Made by a program: the position numbers and the translations under genes
Shown here: positions 43,401 to 51,488 of the stretch, piece after piece
Layout: every line of letters begins with the position of its first letter
Numbering within the stretch: the first letter of the stretch is position 1
Notes under the pieces: model-generated
Databases searched by the model: none
What the model was told of the DNA's origin: nothing
What the model saw: only the letters and a program-made list of their open reading frames with translations
NCBI GenBank assembly: GCA_022829145.1
Contig: CM040743.1
Coordinates: 35,257,841 to 35,321,840, forward strand
DNA: 64,000 bases
Direction of reading: 5' to 3'
Source of the DNA: Albula goreensis
Taxonomy: Eukaryota > Chordata > Actinopteri > Albuliformes > Albulidae

Positions 43401-46400
43401 GGTACCTTCGCACTGTGGAAAAACAGACTAACGTCATGTACTTTCACACAGCCAAGGGCTGAATAATTCCAGTGTCGGCGACAAAACTTTCCGTTAAAGC
43501 ACAACTGTTCCTCGAACTGAATCTAATCTGGGTTCCCAAGGCCCCTCGCAGTGATAATGATATGATTTAATTTGCCTGATGTCCTTATTCACTGCCTCCA
43601 AAAGATTATCTCTTAAATGGTAGTGATTATGATGAGGCGATAGTGTTCCAAATCCCTGACCACTGCATTACCGCTACCTTGGGCTATGACCTGGAGAAAA
43701 AAATGGATTCAGAATGAAATCCAATAAAGAAAAAAAAAATGGGGTCATGCAGCAATACCACTCAGTTTCATTGCTTTGCCTGAGCGTCTCGCTCGGACCT
43801 CTCCCTCAAATTCGCTTATCTGGGGTCGCTAATGTAAAATTTAAACAGTATCAGAGAGACATGTTTAACCTTTCGTCCGCGCGCTCTGTGGCTCACGAGT
43901 GTGGAGTGAATACCAATTTTGCCCAACACTTTAGAGATAAGGCGAAGCGAAACGCTGGTCGCACGTCGACTTTGCAGCACTGCAGGGGTTATGACAGCAA
44001 GCGGATGACCCGAGATGCAGACCCCACGTTGGGGTACCGCACACCTTAGTGACATTCAGAATGTCAGCAGAACAAAAGGCATCACATAGAATTCTGCTCT
44101 TTAGAATTGGAGACCCTTTAGCATGCTGTTATTTAGCCAAACTAAGGCAACAGATAAGTACCCAAGATAAAAACCAGGCTGGATAATGCGATTAGCATGA
44201 TAAATGAGCCCCTTTTTTCCCAAGCATTCCCTATCTGCTTACACTGCCTACAATGTGGTTTACCTAACAGGCCTATCAAATGTAGGGTCATTTACGGATA
44301 GAACAGGGCAAAAATGTGCCAATGACAGATTGCTGAACAACGGTAATCCGCAGACTAGATTTGGCAAGCCATCTATGACTTGTTTAAAGCAACAATGTCA
44401 AGTGACAGAATGTACTGCCTACCTATATTTTCCATTTATTGAAGCAATCCCCATTAAAAGAACATGCCCCGATTAAAAAAAAAAATGCCAGACAAACGTG
44501 CTGAACAGGGAAAAGCCTTAGATATATCCTTCATTCTTATCTATCTCTTCCATGCAGCTCCATGTTCAACAATGGAAACATCTCTGAATGCAGGAAAATG
44601 GTTGAAGGTACATTACATTTTTTTTTTTTTTTTTTGCTTAGCAGATTATACCTTAGGAGATACCCTTATCCTGGGTAAATAGCCTCCATTTTGTTTTATA
44701 TGTCATGTGATCCAAGTTGAACCACCTTGCTCAGAGGAAAGCCTGAAGAACAGCTTTGACACAACGGCTTTCCACTCGCTATTAATTTTCACCAACAATG
44801 AGGGAGTAAAGACGGTCTATTATGGCAGTGAATGCAAATAGGCCCAATATACCATGCAACCATTAGGTCATCTCCCATTCACCAGAAGAGCTCCAGCACA
44901 GAAGAGCAGGACAGGTTCATTCTAAGAACACTGCGCTTTAAGCCATGTCAGGTTTCAAAAAGAGAATGGGCATCAACAAGCAGTGCGTGCAGAAGTGACA
45001 TTAAAACAAATGAGTCAACACGATTTCTGCAGACGCATTCGGATGACTTGCGGCCAACGCAGAGCATCCAGAATCCCCCACCCACAGTGGGGCTAATGCC
45101 GTGGTGATGAAACCAGTCCTGACAGGTCTCAGTACCTCTGCTCCTCCCTCCTTCCCACCCCCTCACCCCCTTAGGTGGTCAGGCCGCAGTGAGAATTGAC
45201 TCTCTGTGCCCTCACCTACTGCATGGTATGCTGTTGGCCTCTGCTTCTGAACATACAATGTGGAGTTTGTTTGTTTTTTTTTCCATCGATACAGAGACAT
45301 GTTGTCCGCGGGCACATGGGGTGGCACCCAAAATAAACACATCAGTTAAGCTCTGCGATAGATGGGAGATAAGCTCCAGCGTGACAGTGGGATACTGCCA
45401 CAGAGGCACACCTTAACTAGGCCAAAAAACCTGACCCTCTGGACCTTTCTCTCAGAACAAACAAGGAGGGAGAAGGTCAGCAGTGACAGGCCTAAGACAT
45501 GTTAGACAAAGGTTATGAATGATTACAACCCAGTGAGATTGAATCTTCCCCTTGAGTATCTACTTGTAAAAATCAAACTAGACAACTCAGGACTCCTCCA
45601 AACTGGACGATGTTGATGATTTTAAATGGGTAAATCTATGGTTTGGCAAAAATGGATGAGAGACCTTAACAATCAGTGCTCAGCTGGATCCACGCATTTG
45701 TCAGAAGGAGTGGATCCAATCAGTGACTTCCTCCCCCTCGAGAAGTTCAAACAGTTCAGCGGCTTGATCTTAATTCCAGGCCCCTGCTGGGGTAATTGCC
45801 TCAGTGATGTGGCACAATGCTGCCTCAGAGACTTTCTGATGAGTAGGATTAGCAGCAGCCATTTTATTGAGACGGGGAAGGGTATTTGCTACTGAGTGCA
45901 CTGTAAAAAGCAGGGCGAATAGTACTGCAAAGAGAAAATTTTCAGTAGTGTTTCCCCTACCATTATTTAGGCATGAAGGGCCATTGTGCTAACAATCACT
46001 GCCACCATAGAAACAAGGTTCTAAAACAGAGAGTTGGATATAAAAGACTCTTTTTATATGCAACTGTCAGGTCTATAATGGGATATTATTGTTAATATTT
46101 TGAACATACGTCTAAAGGTCCAACTAAAGAAAATTGGCAGGCAAGCTATTGAGGTTGCTTGCTTACAAAAAAAATAATTTTTTAACATTCTAGTAACTCT
46201 TTTTGCATTTTACATTGGCACGAAAGTAATCGTAAAAGCTACCAAGCTAGCAACTTAGCAAGCTAATAAGCTAGTTATTTGTTAGCTTGCTAACATTTAT
46301 TAATGTGTTAATAAAACACATAGCCATTGAGTTTGCTCATGAGATCACTGACAGTGAGCAACTGCTAGCTTGTTAGCATACATTGTTCTGTATATTTCAA

Positions 46401-49400
46401 GGTTTTAACGGTTCTGACTATTCAGGAACATGCTATCAGCTTTTCTATCATGATCGTGTACAATCACCTTTGGAACCTCATCACTATTGCACAGTTGTAA
46501 CACTGGAGTATTTGTTGTTTTTTGTCTGTCTTTTTATATATTTCTCTGGGGACCATGTTAGGAATAAGTGATTTAACTACAACACGCATTCACCAAGGTT
46601 GTACCCTTTTGTTTTTCCTTAGCAATCACTAGATCAAATTGCATTTCCATTATATGTAGCGCTAAATGCATGTCGGCGCAAGAACCAAAAACTGCAGCCA
46701 GGGAGCAGTCCAGTTGCACATGCTTCCACTGAAAAATATTTGCTTTCCTGTTCTTTTGTGTATCTAGTGTATGATCCTTATGGGGTTTTTACTATTCAAA
46801 ATGGATGTATAGACTCTGTCCTACTTTATCTGATGCAGATATATGAAGTGGGACAGCAGTCTTCAAGTAAAGTGGGACAGACTTTAACATTAATATGTGT
46901 GCAACTAACTTAACCATACATAGTGCTTATACTTAGAAAGTCCACTATATAGATTAAATAAGATATTATCACTAATGACACTTCCATTTTGGTCCACCAT
47001 ACTTTTTCTAGAAAAGACCAGAATTAAGTATGATCAATATCATTTGAGGGGCTTGTTCACAGAGGTAATTAAACATTATCCCTTTTACCTGACTCCAGCC
47101 TAAATATGGAATTTCAATGAGAAATTATGCTCTGGATGAACTATTAATATTTGACAAAACATTTACCACAGGATAATGGGGTATATGATTTAGGGCATCC
47201 AATGTTTATTGAAACAACATATCTGCTTATTTCTATACAGGGAAAAAAAAAAAGAAATTTAGTTAGAGATGCAAATTTAAAATCTCATTACCTCAGTCTC
47301 TACAAAATACTTCATAGCACCCATAAATGTTGATGTTATGATATAGAATGATAGAAGAATAACCTATAATTTCCAGATATGTAGAATTTGTGTTCTTAGT
47401 CCTGTCACAGATGTTTGCTAAGCCTCATTAAGCAAATGTTATAAAGTCACCCTACCCGTATGAGATTGCTTTGTTGAGACATATATATTGAGCAACCTAG
47501 TGCCAAGTCAAATCAGGTCATATGCTCACATGATATGAAGGGTTCTATTAAAAGTGCAAGACTGTGTAGAACAGATAGCATTTCTTCTTTTCTCTTTTTA
47601 GAAGTTGTGGTCATAACGGAAAGGGATATCTGATCTGCAGCAGAGTTACCCATGTGGGTGAGTTTTTCATTCTACAGAATGAGCAATTGAGAGCCCAAAT
47701 ATACATGTATTTTCATTGAAACACAGATAAGACACGAGATACAGTCATTGATTTGGTCCAAAATTCAATATGACTTTGTGTACTTATGGCAAGCTGCGGT
47801 TGTCGGATGACATATAATACAGATAGAAGGGGGCTGGGGGTGGGAGGGGGAGGGAGGGTGGCACAAGGTGGAAAATAGAGAGATAAGGCAAGGGAAGAGA
47901 GATGGTGGAGAGGATTCCTACATCTGATGTATGGTTCCAAGCAATGATACACACATATAAGTGAATACAAAATGAAGTAAATGTCCACATACATGACCAC
48001 GATGTTCATGTTGAAACTATTGTCTTCTAAAAGTAATTAATGTTTTTATTTGTTTATTAATATTTGAATCTTTTTTTTTAGACAAATCAGCACTGTTGAG
48101 AAGCGGTGAGTAAGAATTTCACTGCAAATGCACATGGTTGTATTCTATATGTTCTGTATGTATTCTAATATACCTTTGAACTTGAACTTGTAGTAATCTC
48201 TACTTAAAATGTGCTTTTCATAGATAAAGTGAGACTCAAAAGCTGACTCCATGTTTCTGAAAACTCCACGATACAAATTACAAATGTGACACTCTGACAT
48301 TGGTTAAGGATATAATAAACAAACTGAAGAAGTAAATAAATGTAACAGAGACAACATGTAAAGTTAATAAAAGGAACATTCACCACCTGGAGGATCTCAC
48401 AATCAAGTTACACAAGAATGCAATCCATAATCAATACTATCAGTGGATGGCATATTGCCTGTATGCTTTTAGTTTCGTGGGCCCCTCTGGTTCACTGAGC
48501 TCTGAGGGAGCTGTCCAATGAGCCAGTGGTGCTGAAACAGTCAGCTCCATGGACTCTGCTTGGTCTGCATTGTGTTGCTTTAATTATAGAGTTGCATTGT
48601 TTGGCCATTGTTAGTGTGTTTTAATTTAAGCACAGAGGGCTGCCTATTTAATTGGCATGAACAAACCTATTTATATACCTTGCAACGTTGTCTTCAAGCA
48701 TCTTCAGTGGACATTTTTCTTCATGAATATCATTTGATTTTTTTTCCATTTAAAACAACTGTCAAACACCATTCAACAACTGAATCTGATGTCTGTCTCA
48801 TTTAACTTTGGAACTTCCACCACATTACCTCTCTTCCAAAGGAAAAAGAAATAAACAGTAAACATGCCATTGCTTTAATGTATGAGGGACTGGCACTGAC
48901 TGTCACTTTAAGCAACGTGGATGAAAATGCAGTTAAATGCTAATTTCGTAAATCATTTCATGTTCATTAAGCACAAGGGGCTCTCATGGTATTTGTAATT
49001 ATGAAAATGTGGTGATAACTTTATCTCTGGCGAAATAACAGCAAGTGGCAGGTACCTGTCGACCTTTGCTGTCTGTGCCCTTGAGGATGCTAAACACACA
49101 GCCGAGCCAATTAAAATTATCAGCTTTGTCCTTCTGGAAAGATCATTTCCCAATATCTCAGTCAAGATTAGCTCAGGAATAAGTTCGCAAGAGCCACAGG
49201 CGTAATGTAACAGCCACAGAAAATGAAACATTGCTGCAATCTCCACATGTAAACAGGACTTCATTTTAGCCTTGCACTTTTGCTTCCCTTGTAAACAAAT
49301 TTGCTGTTAACTGCACTGAATACCGTGTGTTTCTGTATATACTGGTTAAGCATGCATTTTTTTGTTTGTTCATGATTTTTATGCAAGTCAGCTATCAAAA

Positions 49401-51248
49401 TGATGCCTTTATGCTTTCTAATGGCATGGCAAAAAGTAAGAATTTGGAATTAATTTGTATGCATGCATGCATCTATTCACATTATTACTCACTCATCGAG
49501 ATTGTCCATTTCGTTTCATTATGTACACCTCAATAAAAGAGACAGTCACTGTATTTAACATTTATATAAACCAGTAAGCAAACACAACAGGGTACCTACT
49601 TCTACTATAGCTTGCTAAATCATGAAGTAGAGGCACTGACTTTTGGTTCAAGGCTAGCACAGTACTGTTCACCAGAGTGTATGTGAATGACAATCCTGGT
49701 TAGGCAGAACAACTTGTGCCTATCATTATATATTCTTATACTCTTATATTGGCATTAGGATGACTAGGAAAATAATGGAGGGGATTTCAACTGACATTCA
49801 TGGGAAGAGGAAGAGAAACCATACAATCAATTTCCAAAGAGGAATACACCAATGTTTCTTTGACATTTCTTTGGCAAACTGAGAAGTACATAAGTCAAGG
49901 TCAATGGACATGATTTGTAAAGAATATTTCTTGAAAATACTTCTTAGAATGCAATTCTGTATTTCCTGTTGTTTGATGAAAACAAGTCATTTGTACAGAT
50001 GAATCTCTTAACCTCCTTTTCAAATGTCGTGAGGTCAGGATACAAAGTTACCAGGGTTGATGTCGCAATACATGAGTCTCACTCAGCCTGGAGTCAAGCT
50101 CCCTAACTATGCATCACAGCCTCGCCACAGTTCTGAGATCAGCCATGTAGGTCATACGCCGACTGCAATTTGTGACGGGACCGTTCCACTCCTCTCCGCC
50201 GTAATATCCAGGCCATTACTACGGCCTCATAATAAGTTTGCCACTGTGGCAGCGCCAATTAAAGCTTACCAAAGGCCACCCAAATTTATTTCAACAGTAC
50301 AGTGTTGGTAATCTCACCTTTTTTAACGGACTCTCTCAGAGCTTTTATGAAGTGTAATGAAGCTTTGCAGTTAGTTGAAAGATGTTTAAAAGTGTATTTT
50401 CTTTCATTTCAAAACAGTACACTTCATTTTCTGGTGTCAATAAAAATTGCTTACATGAAACCAGCAGCAATCAGAATTCTCACGAACCAGAGTCTAATGA
50501 ATGATGTTATTGTACACTAAGAGCCTCCCTTTCAGCTTCTGGAATGTGACAAAGTGACAAAGACCGAAGCCATTACTGGATTTTTTGTGTAATCAATTTC
50601 AAGGAGACTAATTTGTTTTAACACACTAAATGCAGGCTTTGACTCCTTGTATCAGTGTTGATAATTAACGTGACAGCAATTCAATTCATAAATGGAAAGT
50701 GTGATGAGTTTGATTCCACTACGTGCTAAACAAAATAAATCTGGCCACTTTCGCCTGATGAATCCCCGACCGTATTTTCCACATGGTGACTCCATGACAA
50801 GCTGAAGCTTCATTTGTCAAATGCAGAGTGTAAGAATGCACATATTCCAGGGAATGGACCTCAGATACCTAAAAACCTCTGGGGAACCAGCTTATTGAAC
50901 CGTTGATCCATTGCAGACACCTTGACTTCACCAAACTCAGTTTAAGTAAACAAATGTACTCAGGACCTTCACTTGTGGCACATGGATGAATCAGCCTGAT
51001 AGGAACAGCCTTACCTTTCCCACGTAGAGAGGGTCATCACCCGTGTACTCCTCCAGAACGAAGAACTGGTTCCATACCCAGCTCCGCTTCTTCCTGTTTA
51101 GGGCAAACCTGGGGCCCTCGGGGGCCTCGGAGAGCTGAAGGAGGGGCTCCACATCAGAGCTCATAGCTGAGCATCCTGTCTCCCACAGGGACAGCAGCAG
51201 AGTGGCCACGCCCACCACGCTCCACACCGGAGGGCAGCTCAACCTCAT
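2712..51248 (-). CDS. cdh7: Cadherin-7 (type II classical cadherin), 5' part of gene, seven coding exons, one frameshifted
   Basis: Classical type II cadherins are calcium-dependent homophilic adhesion proteins of the plasma membrane that link to catenins; cadherin-7 is known mainly from neural crest, brain and retina. Seven minus-strand exons join in phase: 51248..51015, 21799..21505, 15887..15768, 8705..8538, 7035..6848, 4997..4745, 2848..2712. All have AG acceptors and GT donors. They encode signal peptide, prodomain, RKKR cleavage site, EC1 with Trp at mature positions 2 and 4, EC2, EC3 and most of EC4, with the calcium motifs [27 protein letters not shown] and DVDEPPVF. Segments such as [18 protein letters not shown] and [19 protein letters not shown] favour cdh7 over cdh20. 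The C-terminal half lies off the left edge. Exon 7 lacks one base, so the literal reading stops after about 360 residues. Recognition is by remembered family sequence, not by a search. Confidence 0.93.
4041..4090. repeat. Imperfect (CA)n with CATG interruptions
   Basis: Alternating CA units are broken by repeated ATGCACAC blocks, giving a higher-order pattern. Confidence 0.9.
4185..4240 (-). mobile_element. SINE 3'-type remnant (TCGCTCTGGATAAGAGC tail)
   Basis: GTCGCTCTGGATAAGAGC followed by TAATGTAATGTAAGG is the hallmark of a widespread group of fish interspersed elements. Only this conserved end is left. It lies in inverse orientation to the fragments at 35765 and 44600. Confidence 0.6.
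4285..4312. repeat. (AAT)/(AAC) microsatellite
   Basis: An A-rich trinucleotide array with mixed AAT and AAC units. Confidence 0.8.
4745..4997 (-). CDS. cdh7: cdh7 exon 7: end of EC3 and start of EC4, with a one-base frameshift
   Basis: Acceptor CCACAG and donor ATCAG|GTAGGG define 253 nt, whereas the family protein implies 254. From the phase-0 start the frame reads [18 protein letters not shown] and then RISTNGS before TGA at 4922-4920. One frame over, the expected sequence resumes at [20 protein letters not shown], followed by [13 protein letters not shown] and ending [10 protein letters not shown] plus two bases of Arg. The two halves meet at about 4940-4946, where eight bases replace the nine expected between Asn353 and the Asp of DQRF. 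A short run of A is the natural place for the loss. Codon choice and conservation on both sides look like functional coding sequence. Either the assembly dropped a base or the allele is broken. Confidence 0.9.
5249..5300. repeat. AT-alternating low-complexity stretch
   Basis: ATATATATACATATAT occurs twice around a short spacer, giving an imperfect direct and inverted repeat. Confidence 0.7.
6735..6830 (+). mobile_element. Possible SINE core fragment
   Basis: GGGATTTGAACCTGCAACCC followed by TTTTAACC resembles the internal part of the fish SINE group whose other remnants lie at 4185, 35765 and 44600. It is highly diverged and could be coincidence. Confidence 0.3.
6848..7035 (-). CDS. cdh7: cdh7 exon 6: first part of EC3
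   Basis: This 188 nt exon completes Lys273 and encodes residues 274-335. It starts [20 protein letters not shown], continues through the calcium-binding stretch [14 protein letters not shown], and ends with [18 protein letters not shown]. The ETQEGVI strand and the DGDGLGTF turn are characteristic of EC3 in this subfamily. The acceptor is CCGCAG and the donor is CAGAAG|GTATGG, phase 0. The exon is open and its length matches the family. The next intron is only 1.85 kb. Confidence 0.94.
7036..8537 (-). other. cdh7: cdh7 intron 5 with compound microsatellite
   Basis: This is a 1.5 kb intron. A (AT)n(AG)n array (7357-7429) lies about 320-390 nt before the exon 6 acceptor. On the transcribed strand it reads (CT)n then (AT)n, a pyrimidine-rich tract. 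Nothing else is recognised. Confidence 0.9.
7357..7429. repeat. Compound (AT)n(AG)n microsatellite
   Basis: About 14 AT units pass through ATAGATAG into about 20 AG units without other interruption. The array is likely length-polymorphic. Confidence 0.95.
8538..8705 (-). CDS. cdh7: cdh7 exon 5: second part of EC2
   Basis: This 168 nt exon encodes Gly217 (completed) to Arg272 plus the first base of Lys273. It reads [20 protein letters not shown], then [20 protein letters not shown] and [22 protein letters not shown] (262-268) is the EC2-EC3 calcium linker. KDMVGQ, with valine where most type II cadherins have glycine, is typical of cdh7. The motif that is MDRE in other type II members reads MNRE here (226-229), through an AAT codon. 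The acceptor is GCTTCAG and the donor is CGCA|GTAAGA. The exon is open and of the expected length. Confidence 0.95.
10328..10520 (+). repeat. Diverged tandem duplication, about 97 bp unit
   Basis: Two copies share ATATACATTGTTAA followed by GGCCA and CATATG/CACGTG-like ends. Each is preceded by a TTTGAATCCC or GGTTCGAATTT sequence resembling a tRNA B-box. The units start near 10328 and 10425. A decayed tRNA-derived element is possible. Confidence 0.4.
13567..13606. repeat. Inverted repeat, 9 bp stem
   Basis: TCCACACTT (13567-13575) is the exact reverse complement of AAGTGTGGA (13598-13606). A competing inner stem, CTTCTG/CAGAAG, lies in the loop. Confidence 0.5.
15768..15887 (-). CDS. cdh7: cdh7 exon 4: first part of EC2
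   Basis: This 120 nt exon begins with the last two bases of Gly177 and ends with the first base of Gly217. It encodes [20 protein letters not shown] and then [28 protein letters not shown] (187-194) is the EC2 calcium-binding DxD/N motif, nearly invariant in type II cadherins, and [16 protein letters not shown] is the following conserved strand pair. The acceptor is TTTGCAG and the donor is ACAG|GTAAGC, a near-consensus site. The exon is fully open and of the expected family length. Confidence 0.95.
17120..17205. repeat. Compound (ATG)n/(TTA)n/(ATG)n/(ATA)n repeat
   Basis: Four successive trinucleotide arrays alternate between GAT-type and AAT-type units. Confidence 0.9.
17600..17860. promoter_or_regulatory. 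Candidate conserved non-coding element in intron 3
   Basis: This is high-complexity, GC-balanced sequence with several CpGs, free of simple repeats and contrasting with its AT-rich surroundings. No coding frame with domains is present. Conservation is not tested. Confidence 0.2.
21505..21799 (-). CDS. cdh7: cdh7 exon 3: main part of EC1
   Basis: This 295 nt exon encodes residues 79-176 plus the first base of Gly177. It starts [10 protein letters not shown] after acceptor TTACAG (preceded by CTCTCTC) and ends GVPEMSPV before donor GTTG|GTGAGT. It carries the EC1 calcium motif LDRE (118-121), the strand [11 protein letters not shown] and the EC1-EC2 linker DINDNEPKF (153-161). The length equals that expected for this exon across type II cadherins. 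[18 protein letters not shown] is the passage that best separates cdh7 from cdh20. The exon is isolated by a 29 kb intron upstream and a 5.6 kb intron downstream. No frame disruption is seen. Confidence 0.95.
23080..23350. promoter_or_regulatory. Candidate regulatory island in intron 2 (CpG-dense)
   Basis: It begins with a GGTGCGCGGCGCGCAG block, is followed by about ten more CpGs, and contains TTAATTA/AATTACG homeodomain-type core sites. The surroundings are AT-rich and CpG-poor. A role as an enhancer is inferred only. Confidence 0.25.
25699..25715. repeat. Poly(T) tract
   Basis: An almost pure T run. No SINE body is recognised beside it. Confidence 0.8.
28095..28222. repeat. Purine-rich (GAGA) low-complexity stretch
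   Basis: About 130 bases made almost wholly of A and G on the plus strand in imperfect GAGA units. It reads as a pyrimidine tract on the transcribed strand. Confidence 0.85.
28697..28711. repeat. Poly(T) tract
   Basis: A short T homopolymer in AT-rich intron sequence. Confidence 0.7.
29030..29200. promoter_or_regulatory. Candidate conserved non-coding element in intron 2
   Basis: High-complexity sequence with no simple repeats includes TTTTGATTACAAA and repeated ATTACCCATGCC words. It looks unlike the decayed intron around it. Composition only. Confidence 0.2.
32941..32986. repeat. T-rich homopolymer pair
   Basis: Two T-runs separated by CCAATGTTGGA, with the CCAA/TTGGA words repeated after the second run. 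Confidence 0.6.
33205..33250. repeat. (AATA)n tetranucleotide microsatellite
   Basis: About eleven tetranucleotide units with a single GATA variant. Confidence 0.9.
33290..33560. promoter_or_regulatory. Candidate regulatory island in intron 2
   Basis: This is a CpG-bearing, high-complexity stretch between a microsatellite and a G-rich tract, with GGCGCCATGATTGCGAATC and a nearby TGATGACAAATGGCC. No coding frame with domains is seen on either strand. Composition is the only evidence. Confidence 0.25.
33661..33709 (+). repeat. G-rich tract, quadruplex-prone
   Basis: Runs of 3 to 7 G separated by one to a few bases meet the four-run rule several times on the plus strand, which is antisense to cdh7. 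Confidence 0.7.
35765..35930 (+). mobile_element. SINE remnant (ACCTTGCTCAAGG core)
   Basis: GCACTGAAGTGATTCGG followed by CTGAAGTACCTTGCTCAAGG matches the internal part of a very common fish interspersed element. The flanks are decayed and no target duplication is clear. Confidence 0.5.
38790..39130. promoter_or_regulatory. Candidate regulatory island in intron 2
   Basis: This is one of the largest high-complexity, CpG-retaining stretches in the window, with no simple repeat over about 340 bases. It includes AGTGCCGCGATGCTCACC and GGGCGATTGCTCTGTCATGG. An open frame of 97 codons crosses it but carries no recognisable domain. Conservation across fish would be the test. Confidence 0.3.
39950..40140 (+). 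mobile_element. Possible L2-type LINE 3' fragment
   Basis: TTCAAGCGCAGACTGAAAAC followed by TCACTTTTTCAGG resembles the codons near the end of L2-type reverse transcriptase frames (an LKTH/LKTL-F motif). The frame is interrupted directly. This is only a short degraded end. Confidence 0.35.
42050..42500. repeat. Relative of the AACATTC dispersed repeat
   Basis: Words such as AACATTCCCAGGAAAA, GTTTGGGGAATGTTCTC and CCAACTTTCCCAAAAC echo the repeat at 1040-1300. Ends are not resolved. Confidence 0.3.
43046..43086. repeat. (ATT)n microsatellite
   Basis: A trinucleotide array with one TAA interruption. Confidence 0.9.
43740..44050. promoter_or_regulatory. Candidate regulatory island in intron 2
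   Basis: About 300 bases of high-complexity sequence with frequent CpGs, including CTTTCGTCCGCGCGCTC and GCGAAGCGAAACGCTGGTCG. The plus-strand frame across it has no domain, and its end shows no splice context. It is a candidate enhancer by composition only. Confidence 0.25.
44600..44750 (+). mobile_element. SINE remnant with T-run
   Basis: TTAGCAGA, then CTTATCCTGGG, then ACCACCTTGCTCAGAGG follow the order of blocks in the common fish element whose other pieces lie at 4185 (inverse) and 35765. The T-run at 44609-44636 lies between ACATTACA and the first block. Confidence 0.4.
45700..45890. promoter_or_regulatory. Candidate conserved non-coding element in intron 2
   Basis: High-complexity sequence free of repeats includes CTTGATCTTAATTCCAGGCC and GGGGTAATTGCC, a homeodomain-type TAATTG core. 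Composition only. Confidence 0.2.
46225..46385. repeat. GCTAGC/TTAGC-rich stretch with inverted units
   Basis: AAGCTAGCAACTTAGCAAGC is followed by GTTAGCTTGCTAAC and, about 100 bases on, GCTAGCTTGTTAGC. The units are complementary to one another, so parts could pair. Confidence 0.5.
47829..47860 (+). repeat. G-rich tract, quadruplex-prone
   Basis: Runs of 5, 5, 3, 5, 3 and 3 G with very short spacers on the strand antisense to cdh7. Confidence 0.7.
48093..48192 (+). mobile_element. LINE 3' tail fragment
   Basis: GTGAGTAAGAATTTCACTGC at the start and TTTGAACTTGAACTTG at the end match the untranslated tail of a common fish non-LTR retrotransposon group, which ends in a short tandem repeat. 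No coding part remains. Confidence 0.55.
50130..50300. promoter_or_regulatory. Candidate conserved non-coding element near the exon 2 side of intron 2
   Basis: A high-complexity stretch with CCGTAATATCCAGGCCATTA, TACGGCCTCATAATAAG and GCGCCAATTAAAGC lies about 0.8 kb downstream of exon 2. It is repeat-free and retains CpGs. Composition only. Confidence 0.2.
51015..51248 (-). CDS. cdh7: cdh7 exon 2, coding part: signal peptide, prodomain, start of EC1
   Basis: These 234 nt encode residues 1-78. The ATG at 51248-51246 is the first in the exon, has A at -3, and is preceded in frame by TGA at 51272-51270. The GTG three codons upstream is not needed. Residues 1-28 form a signal peptide with a hydrophobic core ([11 protein letters not shown]) and a small-residue end (GCSA). 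A prodomain of about 27 residues ends in the furin-type site RKKR at 52-55. The mature protein begins [15 protein letters not shown], with Trp57 and Trp59 as the two strand-swap tryptophans of type II cadherins. The exon ends YVGK, then donor AAG|GTAAGG at 51015/51014, phase 0. The equivalent exon of other type II cadherins ends at the same place. Confidence 0.93.
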
Positions 51249-51488
51249 CTTGACCACCAGAGAATATCCTCACCGCCAAAAATGCACGACCAGACCCCCC
51301 CTCCCTCCCCTCCTCCCTCCTGCCCAAGGTCCGGTCTGATGTCTCTGCTCAGGACTGAAACCACTCCTGCTGATGACTCTGTCTTTAGGGTGTGCACAGA
51401 GTGTGTACTTCCGTCCCTCAGCAGGAAAAGTTGCAGTTGTTGATAGTTGCCTCAGAGCCTTCACTAAAGAGGTGGAGTAATGGGGCGC
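51249..51488 (-). other. cdh7: cdh7 exon 2, 5' untranslated part
   Basis: This 240 nt stretch lies between a good acceptor and the start codon. On the minus strand a pyrimidine tract (CTCTCTCCCTTTGTCCCC) runs into GTAG at 51492-51489, so the exon would begin at 51488. It contains no ATG in any frame, so scanning ribosomes would reach 51248 unhindered within this exon. Its last third is strongly G-rich (51295-51325), with at least four runs of three or more G about 47-77 nt before the ATG. The acceptor is inferred from sequence alone; no transcript is available. Confidence 0.65.
51295..51325 (-). promoter_or_regulatory. G-rich tract in the cdh7 leader, possible RNA G-quadruplex
   Basis: Read on the coding strand, this tract has runs of 3, 2, 3, 2, 4, 3 and 7 guanines separated by one or two bases, which meets the usual four-run quadruplex rule. 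It ends 47 nt before the start codon. In known genes such leader structures can slow translation. That role here is inference; only the G-runs are seen. Confidence 0.4.

Larger units (their letters stand above)
21800..51014 (-). other. cdh7: cdh7 intron 2, 29 kb
   Basis: This is the longest intron in the window. A long intron at this position is usual in type II cadherin genes and is often rich in regulatory elements. It holds candidate regulatory islands (23080-23350, 29030-29200, 33290-33560, 38790-39130, 43740-44050, 45700-45890, 50130-50300), L2-like and other LINE ends (39950-40140, 48093-48192), SINE remnants (35765-35930, 44600-44750), G-rich tracts (33661-33709, 47829-47860), simple repeats and homopolymers. 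No nested gene is supported on either strand. Confidence 0.85.

Noticed and set aside
43714-44049. 111-codon plus-strand open frame
   Set aside because: Considered as a small gene in a CpG island, but no domain and no splice context. Kept only as a regulatory candidate.
51249-51257. GTG-initiated extension of the cdh7 frame by three codons
   Set aside because: The ATG at 51248 has a good context and gives a proper signal peptide. A GTG start is not expected in a vertebrate gene.
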